DNA of 18,107 nucleotides from JBBITW01 sp037440525 (GTDB lineage Bacteria > Desulfobacterota > BSN033 > UBA1163), in NCBI GenBank assembly GCA_037440525.1, contig JBBITW010000059.1, positions 1-18,107 of the forward strand, read 5' to 3'. The notes beneath the pieces were generated by a model. That model was not told the DNA's origin. It saw only the letters and a program-made list of their open reading frames with translations, and made no database searches. A program made the translations under genes and the position numbers. Positions 6,360 through 12,853 of this stretch are shown piece by piece (the stretch's first letter is position 1; every line of letters starts with the position of its first letter).

Positions 6360-7396
6360 TCTCTTCACCTCTTGCGGAGAGAATTTCTGAAATTAAATCC
6401 ATACTTGTTATACATCAAGGTGCACTGGGTGATTTCATACTTGCACTGCCAATCCTCGCAAATCTAAGAAAGGCTATACCGGAGGCCAAAACAGTAATAA
6501 TGGGATATCCGAGAATTCTTGAACTGGTTGAAGAAAGATTCTATGCAGAGAGAATACTTTCTGTGGATCAGAAAGGAATGGCCTCCTTTTTTATTCAAGA
6601 AGGACCTCTTGATAGGCAACTTACCGAGTTTTTTGGTAGTTTTGAACTTATCATAGTTTTTGGAAAGGAAGAGGGAGTACTTTTTCGAAATCTTAAGAGA
6701 GTTGCTAAAGGTGAGGTGCTACATATAAATTCCATTCCAAAATGGGATGAGGGGATTCATTTAACAGATTATCTTCTGAGACAGTTTAGGAGTTTTGGGA
6801 TTCCCATATCAGAACTAAATCCAAGGCTCTATTTAAATGATCACGATCTCATGTGGGGTATGAACTTCTGGAAAGAAAAGGGGGTGAGCGAAGAGGAGAA
6901 ATCAAAGGTAATTATCATCCATCCTGGAAGTGGAAGTAAGAAGAAGGTCTGGCCTTTAAAAAGATTTTTAGGTCTTTTTTATCATCTCAGGGAGCTTTTT
7001 GGATCTAAGGTTCTTATCATTATAGGCCCTGCAGAAGGGCCTGAGGTTTGGAGACATTTTGAGGGGATAGATTCTAATCCTCCAATATTTGCAAAGGGAC
7101 TTTCTTTACTTCAACTGGCTTCTGTGATGAAAGGGTGTAGATTTTTCATAGGAAACGATTCAGGAATTTCTCACATGGCATCAGCTCTTGAAATTCCAAC
7201 CATTTCAATCTTTGGACCTACCGATCCCAGGGTCTGGTCACCAAGAGGCGAGAAGGTTTTGGTCCTACGGAGAAACCTCCCATGTTCCCCCTGTTCTGAA
7301 GAGAGGTTCTTTTTGTGTAAGGAGATTAAATGCTTAGAAGAGATAGAGGAATGGGAAATAATCGAGGGATTAAAAAGGCTGTGCATTAAAATTTAA
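6356..7396 (+). CDS. Glycosyltransferase family 9 (heptosyltransferase-type)
   Basis: This probable transferase of ADP-heptose or a related sugar acts in lipopolysaccharide core or other glycan assembly on the cytoplasmic side. It has 346 residues and a GT-B fold. The N-domain has the family loop GALGDFILALP (22-32), with D26 in the place of the catalytic Asp of WaaC/WaaF. The C-domain has HPGSGSKKKVWPLKRF (189-204) and the nucleotide-binding block FIGNDSGISHMA (264-275) followed by SIFGPTDPRVWSP. A Cys group near the C-terminus (C310, C313, C321, C326) is seen in many GT9 proteins. It overlaps the TPR gene by four bases. A heptosyltransferase is most likely, but the acceptor cannot be read from sequence. 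Confidence 0.9.
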   Translation: MISSPLAERISEIKSILVIHQGALGDFILALPILANLRKAIPEAKTVIMGYPRILELVEERFYAERILSVDQKGMASFFIQEGPLDRQLTEFFGSFELIIVFGKEEGVLFRNLKRVAKGEVLHINSIPKWDEGIHLTDYLLRQFRSFGIPISELNPRLYLNDHDLMWGMNFWKEKGVSEEEKSKVIIIHPGSGSKKKVWPLKRFLGLFYHLRELFGSKVLIIIGPAEGPEVWRHFEGIDSNPPIFAKGLSLLQLASVMKGCRFFIGNDSGISHMASALEIPTISIFGPTDPRVWSPRGEKVLVLRRNLPCSPCSEERFFLCKEIKCLEEIEEWEIIEGLKRLCIKI

Positions 7397-7411
7397 GAAA
7401 GGAGGACGAAG

Positions 7412-7669
7412 ATGGAAGAGAAGAAGGTTGGTCATGTTATAAAATATTTTGGAAAGATAGGTGTTGCTGCAATTAGATTAACTGAAGGTTCTTTAAAGGT
7501 GGGTGATAAGATTCATATCGTTGGCCATACGACAGATATTACCCAGGGCGTTGATTCTATGCAGATTGAGAATAAGAATGTTTCTGAGGCAGGACCGGGT
7601 GCAGATATCGGGGTCAAAGTTAAGGATAAGGTCAGGGAACACGATGTCGTTTATAAAGTGATTGAATAA
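7412..7669 (+). CDS. EF-Tu domain-2-like small beta-barrel protein
   Basis: This 85-residue protein matches domain 2 of translational GTPases (EF-Tu/IF2-type): VGHVIKYFGKIGVAAIRLTEGSLKVGDKIHIVG, then a short loop and a closing VKVKDKVREHDVVYKV. There is no GTPase domain, so it cannot be an elongation factor on its own. Such 'translation elongation factor-like' stand-alone barrels are widespread in bacteria and archaea, with no assigned role that I know of. It has the strongest ribosome-binding site in the window (AAAGGAGG, 7398-7405), 6 bases before the ATG, suggesting high expression. It follows the GT9 gene by 15 bases and is followed after 5 bases by the radical SAM gene. Confidence 0.88.
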   Translation: MEEKKVGHVIKYFGKIGVAAIRLTEGSLKVGDKIHIVGHTTDITQGVDSMQIENKNVSEAGPGADIGVKVKDKVREHDVVYKVIE

Positions 7670-7674
7670 GAATC

Positions 7675-8799
7675 ATGATTCTGAGAAAGCCTCAAACACA
7701 GGAGAAAAAAGAATGTAGAGGATGTGGGAGGGAAGTAGAATTTCTTTCTCAAAGCCTTCAAATCTGTGTAGATTGCTTACGATCTGGATATGAGGCCATA
7801 AGAGGTTTTGTTGAGGAAGCCCATATAAAATCCCGAAGATCATTTAATCTCTGTGATTTTCCTCCAAAAGATGAAAGAGGAATATCTTGCAAAATATGTC
7901 TAAATGAATGTCAAATACCTGAAGGAGGAAGGGGCTATTGTGGTTTGAGGACAGGGGTTGATGGAGTTTTGATGGGTGTTTCAACTGATGAAGGGAATTT
8001 AAGCTGGTATTATGATGGATTGCCAACAAACTGTGTTGCTGATTGGGTCTGTCCTGGAGGGACAGGGTCAGGATATCCGAGGTTTGCAAATAAGCCTGGC
8101 CCTGAATATGGATTTAAGAATCTTGCGGTTTTTTACCATGGTTGCTCTTTTAATTGTCTCTTCTGTCAGAACTGGACACATCGAGAGAGGGTCTGGGATA
8201 AAAGGAGGTTTAGTCCGGAAGATATAGCCCGGGCTGTTGACGATAGGACAAGTTGTATCTGCTATTTTGGTGGTGATCCAACTCCTCAGCTTCCTCATGC
8301 TATCCGAGCCAGCAAATGGGCCCTGGAGAGAAAAAAAGGGATGATCCTTCGAATATGCTGGGAGACCAATGGTTCAATGAACCCAAAACTATTGGAAGAA
8401 ATGGTGGAGCTTTCTTCAGCTTCGGGAGGGTGTATTAAATTTGATATAAAGGCATGGGACGATAATATTCACAGGGCCCTCTGTGGTGTTTCGAATGAGA
8501 GGACAAAGAGAAATTTTGAATTGGTAACCCGACATATCAATGAGAGGCCAGAACCACCCCTCCTCATTGCGAGCACACTTCTTGTGCCAGGTTATATAGA
8601 TGAAAAAGAGGTGAAAAATATCTCAAGATGGATCGCCTCTCTTAATCCAGACATCCCTTATTCCCTTTTGGCATTTTACCCACAATTCTATTTTAAAGAC
8701 CTGCCCATAACTTCAAGGGCTTTTGCATTTAGATGTAAAGAGGCGGCCGAGGAGGCAGGTCTCAAGAGAGTAAGAATAGGGAATTTACATTTGCTCTGA
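7675..8799 (+). CDS. Radical SAM enzyme, AmrS/PflA-like, with extra Cys clusters
   Basis: This 374-residue protein has three layers of cysteines. C14, C17, C31 and C34 form a likely N-terminal zinc ribbon. C72, C75, C79 and C89 (CKICLNEC...GRGYCGLR) match the block that precedes the core in AmrS/PflX-type proteins. The radical SAM motif GCSFNCLFC gives C157, C161 and C164, which bind the [4Fe-4S] cluster that cleaves S-adenosylmethionine. C120 and C126 (NCVADWVC) are additional. YFGGDPTPQ is the 'GGE'-type SAM-contact motif. The usual partners of AmrS (AMMECR1 and Memo proteins) are not in the window. The substrate is unknown. The start lies 5 bases after the EF-Tu-like gene without a clear Shine-Dalgarno, so translation may depend on the upstream gene. 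Confidence 0.9.
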   Translation: MILRKPQTQEKKECRGCGREVEFLSQSLQICVDCLRSGYEAIRGFVEEAHIKSRRSFNLCDFPPKDERGISCKICLNECQIPEGGRGYCGLRTGVDGVLMGVSTDEGNLSWYYDGLPTNCVADWVCPGGTGSGYPRFANKPGPEYGFKNLAVFYHGCSFNCLFCQNWTHRERVWDKRRFSPEDIARAVDDRTSCICYFGGDPTPQLPHAIRASKWALERKKGMILRICWETNGSMNPKLLEEMVELSSASGGCIKFDIKAWDDNIHRALCGVSNERTKRNFELVTRHINERPEPPLLIASTLLVPGYIDEKEVKNISRWIASLNPDIPYSLLAFYPQFYFKDLPITSRAFAFRCKEAAEEAGLKRVRIGNLHLL

Positions 8800-8850
8800 T
8801 CTTACAAACAATACTTTTAATCTTCAGAAAGATATAGAAAAATAGGATTA

Positions 8851-8878
8851 TTGAAAAAGGTAAGGAATTTTTTATAAT
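8851..8878 (+). promoter_or_regulatory. Probable promoter of the DUF763 gene
   Basis: TTGAAA (8851-8856) and TATAAT (8873-8878) are separated by 16 bases in the 98-base gap after the radical SAM gene. Transcription would begin near 8885, 13 bases before the ATG at 8898. The -10 box is perfect. This marks a likely transcription boundary between the 3169-8799 run and the DUF763-endonuclease Q block. Confidence 0.55.
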
Positions 8879-8897
8879 TTCGTCAAAAATTAGAAAA

Positions 8898-9974
8898 ATG
8901 AGAACAGGTGTTGCCCATCTACCGCTTCATTATGGTAAGGCTCCTTCGTGGCTCTTTCAGAGGATGAGAAGCCTTTCGAGGGAGATCGCCATTTTTATAA
9001 TTGATACCTATGGCGAAGAGGAGATGCTTAGAAGGCTTTCTGACCCTCTCTGGTTTCAGGCCTTTGGTTGTGTGTTAGGCTTTGACTGGCATTCGAGTGG
9101 AGTCACAACTACGGTCTGCGCTGCTTTGAAAGAAGGGCTAAAAGGGATGGAAGAGGAATTGGGTTTCTTTGTAGCAGGTGGAAAAGGGGGGACTTCGAGA
9201 AAAACGCCAAAGGAGATTGAGGAAATCTGCAATAAAGAATCTATTGATGGAACCGCCCTTATCTATGCAAGTCGAATATCGGCAAAGGTTGATAGTTCTG
9301 CAATCCAGGATGGTTATCAGATATACCATCACTCTTTCTTTTTTACAAGAAGTGGATCATGGGCAGTTGTCCAGCAGGGTATGAATGAGGAGACAGGCTA
9401 TGCTCGAAGATATCACTGGCTAAGCGAGGGGGTGAAGGATTTTGTCTGTGAACCTCACTGGGCTGTATGCTGTAATCTGAGAAAGGAAGGGCTAAACCTT
9501 GTGGCTATGGAGAGTGAAAAAATAAGAAAGACAATTACCAATCTCTCACAAGAAAGCCCTGAGTTTCTTCTAAATGAAGGCAGAAAGGCCATAGAGCTAT
9601 TTCTTCCGAGAGCACACGCAGTCCCGGATGAAAGGATTCGTCTTGAGAGGCTGGAAAGTACTTTTATTCAGATTTATGAAAGAGCTCCAAAGAATTTTGA
9701 AGAGCTTCTCATGATAAAAGGTGTCGGCCCAAGGAGTCTTCAGGCACTAAGTCTGATATCAGAGTTGATATACGGGGTTAAGCCAAGTTTTAAAGACCCA
9801 GCAAGATTCAGTTTTGCTCATGGTGGTAAGGATGGTCATCCATATCCTCTGGACCGAAAGCTTTATGACAATTCAATAGAAGTTTTGAGGCATGCCATAG
9901 AAAAGGCAAGGCTTGGAGACCCTGAAAAGATTAAAGCAATAAAAAGACTTTCCTATTTTACAAAAATTTCGTAA
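8898..9974 (+). CDS. DUF763 family protein with C-terminal helix-hairpin-helix
   Basis: This is a conserved protein of bacteria and archaea with no assigned biochemical function that I know of. It has 358 residues and opens with the family signature RTGVAHLPLHYGKAPSWLF. FGCVLGFDWHSSGVTTTV (56-73) and the 137-191 region contain many His, Trp and Cys residues (H144, H145, H173, H187, C184, C191, C192) that could form a metal or catalytic site. Residues about 268-292 (EELLMIKGVGPRSLQALSL plus helix) look like a helix-hairpin-helix, a non-specific DNA-binding motif typical of repair enzymes and polymerases. After it comes a conserved FSFAHGGKDGHPYP block (304-317). There is no signal peptide. It has its own promoter and lies 66 bases upstream of endonuclease Q. 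A DNA-processing role is inferred from the HhH and the neighbour. Confidence 0.88.
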   Translation: MRTGVAHLPLHYGKAPSWLFQRMRSLSREIAIFIIDTYGEEEMLRRLSDPLWFQAFGCVLGFDWHSSGVTTTVCAALKEGLKGMEEELGFFVAGGKGGTSRKTPKEIEEICNKESIDGTALIYASRISAKVDSSAIQDGYQIYHHSFFFTRSGSWAVVQQGMNEETGYARRYHWLSEGVKDFVCEPHWAVCCNLRKEGLNLVAMESEKIRKTITNLSQESPEFLLNEGRKAIELFLPRAHAVPDERIRLERLESTFIQIYERAPKNFEELLMIKGVGPRSLQALSLISELIYGVKPSFKDPARFSFAHGGKDGHPYPLDRKLYDNSIEVLRHAIEKARLGDPEKIKAIKRLSYFTKIS

Positions 9975-9979
9975 GAGGC

Positions 9980-10035
9980 ATATTATATAACTTTGAGGCA
10001 CTAATATTTTTTCCTATATATTATATAGTTTTGAG
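9980..10035 (+). repeat. 18-base direct repeat in the endonuclease Q leader
   Basis: ATATTATATAACTTTGAG (9980-9997) and ATATTATATAGTTTTGAG (10018-10035) match at 16 of 18 positions with starts 38 bases apart. The pair fills most of the gap between DUF763 and endonuclease Q. A loose promoter, TTGAGG (9993-9998) and TATATT (10017-10022) with an 18-base spacer, lies across it. Confidence 0.5.
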
Positions 10036-10040
10036 AGAAA

Positions 10041-11291
10041 ATGCGTTTTATTGCTGATTTTCATATCCATTCAAAATACAGTCGGGCCACAAGTAGGGAT
10101 ATGGAAGTGGAAGCCCTCTCACAGTGGGCAAAGAAAAAGGGGATTTCGCTTCTCGGAACAGGAGATTTTACGCATCCTACATATTTAAAAGATTTACAGT
10201 CCAAATTGGAACCACTGGGAAACGGGCTTCTAAGATTAAAAAGAGATGAAAATGGACCGAATTATATTCTTACTACAGAGGTGAGTAATATATATACCCA
10301 GAATGGTAAGGTGAGGAGAATCCATAATCTCATTTTTGCTCCAAGTTTTGAAGTCGTGGAAGCCATCTCCGTAAGGCTGGGAAGTTTCGGAAAGCTTTCC
10401 TCAGATGGGAGACCTATTTTCAGCTTTACTGCAAAAGATCTGGTAAAGATGATACTCGATATATCAGAGGATTGTCTTATTGTCCCTGCCCATGCCTGGA
10501 CTCCCTGGTTCTCAATCTTTGGAGCGAATTCAGGGTTTGATTCAATAGAAGAATGTTTTGGTGATATGTCCAAATATATCTATGCCATTGAAACAGGCCT
10601 CTCCTCTGATCCAGAAATGAACTGGAGACTTTCAGTCCTTGACAGGATAACTCTTATCTCCAATTCTGATGCCCATTCACCTAACAGATTGGGGAGGGAG
10701 GCAAATGCCTTCGATTGTGAAATAGATTATAATGAAGTGATAGATGCTATACGTAAGAAGGACAGAAGAAAGATTCTTTTCACAATCGAATTCTTTCCCG
10801 AGGAGGGAAAGTATCATTACGATGGTCACCGTCAGTGTGGAGTGATATTTTCACCAAAACAGACAAAGGCCAATCAGTATCTCTGCCCAAAATGTCATAG
10901 GAGGATTACTGTGGGGGTTATGCACAGAGTGGAAGAGCTATCAGATCGGCCCGAGGGCTTTATACCCAAAAATGCCATTCCATCCATTCATCTCATACCA
11001 TTGGAGGAGATTATAGCTGAGGCTTTGGGATATAAAGTGGGAACAAAATCTGTGGATATAGAATATGATAGATTGGTGGAGAAAGGGGGATCAGAATTCA
11101 GAATACTTCTCGATGCATCTCCTGATGAGCTATCTACCTTTGTTCCTCAAAAGATACTGGAAGGAATTATCAGGATGAGACAGGGAAAGGTCTCTATCAT
11201 TCCAGGGCATGATGGAGTTTATGGAAAGATTAGCCTCTTTCCAGAAAGGAAGGAAGAAGGGGAATCAAAGGAGCAATTAAAATTATTTTAG
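10041..11291 (+). CDS. endoQ: Endonuclease Q (EndoQ), deaminated-base DNA repair nuclease
   Basis: EndoQ is a PHP-domain nuclease, first found in Thermococcales and later in some bacteria. It nicks DNA 5' of deoxyuridine, hypoxanthine, xanthine and abasic sites. The 416 residues fit the family. Metal-site motifs of the PHP domain are all present: DFHIHSKYS (H8, H10), GTGDF (D42), TTEVSNIY (E80), HNL (H95), PAHAWTPWF (H151) and SNSDAHS (D210, H212). A zinc finger is formed by C266 with C282 and C285 (CPKC) and a nearby His (H263 or H286). It leads into the family signature GVMHRVEELSDRP. The last five residues, QLKLF (412-416), match the bacterial sliding-clamp-binding consensus. The ATG follows GAGAG, a weak ribosome-binding site. 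Neighbours are DUF763 upstream, DUF72 and DUF488 downstream. Confidence 0.92.
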   Translation: MRFIADFHIHSKYSRATSRDMEVEALSQWAKKKGISLLGTGDFTHPTYLKDLQSKLEPLGNGLLRLKRDENGPNYILTTEVSNIYTQNGKVRRIHNLIFAPSFEVVEAISVRLGSFGKLSSDGRPIFSFTAKDLVKMILDISEDCLIVPAHAWTPWFSIFGANSGFDSIEECFGDMSKYIYAIETGLSSDPEMNWRLSVLDRITLISNSDAHSPNRLGREANAFDCEIDYNEVIDAIRKKDRRKILFTIEFFPEEGKYHYDGHRQCGVIFSPKQTKANQYLCPKCHRRITVGVMHRVEELSDRPEGFIPKNAIPSIHLIPLEEIIAEALGYKVGTKSVDIEYDRLVEKGGSEFRILLDASPDELSTFVPQKILEGIIRMRQGKVSIIPGHDGVYGKISLFPERKEEGESKEQLKLF

Positions 11292-11374
11292 GTTAAGGTT
11301 TAGGCTGAGGTTAAGAAAATGAAAGATAAGAATTTCTAAACCCAAGAATTAAATAACCTCAATCTGAGTTTTTT

Positions 11375-12082
11375 ATGATAAAGGTTGGTTGTTGTGGCTT
11401 TCCAGTAAAAAGAGATATCTATTATCAGAGTTTCCCTGTTGTCGAGATCCAGCAGACATTTTATCATCTCCCATTAATTGAAACAGGAATGAGATGGAGA
11501 GAAGGGGCACCTTCGGAATTTGAGTTTACTATGAAGGCATGGCAACTTATTACTCATGAACCATCGAGTCCCACTTATCGAAGATTGAGAATCGAGATTT
11601 CAGAAGATAAGAAGAAAAATTATGGCTCTTTTAAAGATACAGAAGAGGTTGAAATTGCATGGTCAAAGACCGAAGAGTTTGCCCGGGCACTTGGAGTAAA
11701 TAAGATCATATTTCAGTCTCCAGCAAGTTTTATTCCATCAAACCAGAATATTAAAAATTTAAAGAGATTCTTTAAAAAGGTAAGAAGAGGTAGCTTCATT
11801 TTTATCTGGGAACCAAGGGGGCGATGGGAGATCAAAGAGGTGGAAGAACTCTGTAAGGATTTGCATATCTATCCCTGTTTTGATATTTTTAGACAATTTC
11901 AGGGAAAAGGAGATTTTCTCTATACAAGACTTCATGGTAAAACCGGTTATCATTATATCTATTTGGAATCGGAGCTGAAAGAAATCGTAGAAAGAGGGAA
12001 ATCCTTTCAATTGGCTTACATAATGTTTAACAACACAAATATGTTTGAAGATGCCTCTCGTCTGAAAAGATTATTAGAATAG
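11375..12082 (+). CDS. DUF72 (YecE-like) TIM-barrel protein
   Basis: This is a member of the conserved DUF72/YecE family, whose biochemical function is not established. It has 235 residues, near the usual length. Family marks are an N-terminal VGCCGFP strand, VEIQQTFYHLP (23-33), FEFTMKAWQLITHEPSSP (49-66), the WEPRGRW segment around 145, YTRLHG and the closing YIMFNNTNMFEDA. In most relatives the N-terminal block between the first strand and 'VEI..TFY' is longer, so this is a compact form. There is no signal peptide. No ribosome-binding site is evident before the ATG. The DUF488 gene begins 10 bases after its stop. DUF72 and DUF488 genes are often neighbours, and here both follow endonuclease Q. 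Confidence 0.87.
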   Translation: MIKVGCCGFPVKRDIYYQSFPVVEIQQTFYHLPLIETGMRWREGAPSEFEFTMKAWQLITHEPSSPTYRRLRIEISEDKKKNYGSFKDTEEVEIAWSKTEEFARALGVNKIIFQSPASFIPSNQNIKNLKRFFKKVRRGSFIFIWEPRGRWEIKEVEELCKDLHIYPCFDIFRQFQGKGDFLYTRLHGKTGYHYIYLESELKEIVERGKSFQLAYIMFNNTNMFEDASRLKRLLE

Positions 12083-12092
12083 AATTGAAAAA

Positions 12093-12539
12093 TTGCAAAA
12101 ATCAGATATAAACCTTCAGCCCGATCGTGTAATCTATTCTATAGGAACAAGCACAAGGACATTAGAAGAATTCCTCTCCATTATAAAGGAATATAAAATA
12201 GATGTTTTAGTGGACATCCGAAGTTTCCCGAAAAGCCGTTTCCCACATTTTATAAAAGGGAACCTTGAGAAAAGCCTTAATTCAATTGGAATCCAATATT
12301 TTTATTTAGGGAAAGAATTAGGAGGTTTTCGAAAGGGAGGCTATATTGCCTATATGGAGAGTGAAAATTTTGGAAAGGGGCTTGAGCTATTAGAGGAGAT
12401 CGGAAGAGAAAAGAGAGCGGCCTTCTTTTGTTCCGAGAGGTTTCCGTGGAGATGTCATAGGCGGTGGGTTGCTGGGAGGTTAATGCAGAAAGGATGGAAG
12501 GTTATTCATATAATAGAGAAAGGAAGGGTCTGGATGTAA
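12093..12539 (+). CDS. DUF488 family protein
   Basis: This small conserved protein of unknown biochemical function has 148 residues. Core motifs are IYSIGTSTRTLEEF (14-27), VDIRSFPKSRFPHF (40-53), YLGKELGG (71-78) and FFCSERFPWRCHRRWVA (112-127). The last carries C113, E115 and the CHR triad (C121, H122, R123), which are the most conserved family positions and look like an active or ligand-binding site. The start is TTG at 12093, chosen because no ATG or GTG lies before the core; a less usual codon a few triplets earlier cannot be excluded. It follows the DUF72 gene by 10 bases with no clear ribosome-binding site, which favours coupled expression. Confidence 0.85.
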   Translation: MQKSDINLQPDRVIYSIGTSTRTLEEFLSIIKEYKIDVLVDIRSFPKSRFPHFIKGNLEKSLNSIGIQYFYLGKELGGFRKGGYIAYMESENFGKGLELLEEIGREKRAAFFCSERFPWRCHRRWVAGRLMQKGWKVIHIIEKGRVWM

Positions 12540-12568
12540 CTAGTCACTTAAACTGGGCTATGTTAAAA

Positions 12569-12743
12569 GATCTGGCAGGAATATCCTCGAAAATCTTATC
12601 AAGCGGACGATTTAAATTTTTTTGTTAAGGGTAACCAAGTGACTGATATAGCTGGCCTTTATTTCTTTCGTTCATCTTTTCTTAATTTAAGGGGCATGAT
12701 AAGGTTACCGCTATAAGATTTTCTCAGACATCCCTGCCAGATC
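12569..12743. repeat. Long imperfect inverted repeat in the DUF488-tetR spacer
   Basis: Left-arm blocks GATCTGGCAGG (12569-12579), GAAAATCTTAT (12589-12599) and AGCGG (12602-12606) pair in order with CCGCT (12708-12712), ATAAGATTTTC (12713-12723) and CCTGCCAGATC (12733-12743). The two 11-bp blocks are perfect and separated by 9 bases in both arms. The loop of about 100 bases contains a further GGTAACC (12630-12636) and GGTTACC (12703-12709) pair. AAGTGACT in the loop (12637-12644) also complements AGTCACTT outside (12542-12549). No open frame is visible. It may be a miniature or decayed mobile element or a structured RNA. Confidence 0.6.
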
Positions 12744-12792
12744 ACTAAATTCCACGCTTCAGTGATGCATTACGTTTGGATTCAAAAAAAGA

Positions 12793-12821
12793 TTGATATT
12801 TGAACAATTTTTTGATATAAT
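12793..12821 (+). promoter_or_regulatory. tetR promoter
   Basis: TTGATA (12793-12798) and a perfect TATAAT (12816-12821) are separated by the optimal 17 bases. Transcription should begin at about 12828, inside the palindrome at 12825-12840, so a repressor bound there would block initiation. This is the best sigma-70-type promoter in the window. Confidence 0.72.
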
Positions 12822-12824
12822 ATA

Positions 12825-12840
12825 GAATGAATATTCATTC
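12825..12840. promoter_or_regulatory. TetR operator 1 (autoregulatory)
   Basis: GAATGAATATTCATTC is a perfect 16-bp palindrome, on the predicted transcription start of tetR and 13 bases before its ATG. An identical copy lies before the adaptor gene. The two sites share 20 identical bases (AGAATGAATATTCATTCAAA). ATGAATnnTCATT-type palindromes are known operators of TetR-family repressors such as the FadR group. Confidence 0.8.
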
Positions 12841-12853
12841 AAATTGACTTATT

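Noticed and set aside
11305..11374. Possible terminator before the DUF72 gene (CTCA-ATC-TGAG plus six T; also TGAGGTTA with TAACCTCA)
   Set aside because: The first stem is only 4 bp and runs into the DUF72 start codon; the second has a 40-base loop and no T-run. Not enough for a terminator call.
12591..12623. AAATC...GATTT stem followed by a T-run as terminator of the DUF488 gene
   Set aside because: The stem is 5 bp, AT-rich with a 13-base loop, and overlaps the better-supported long inverted repeat.
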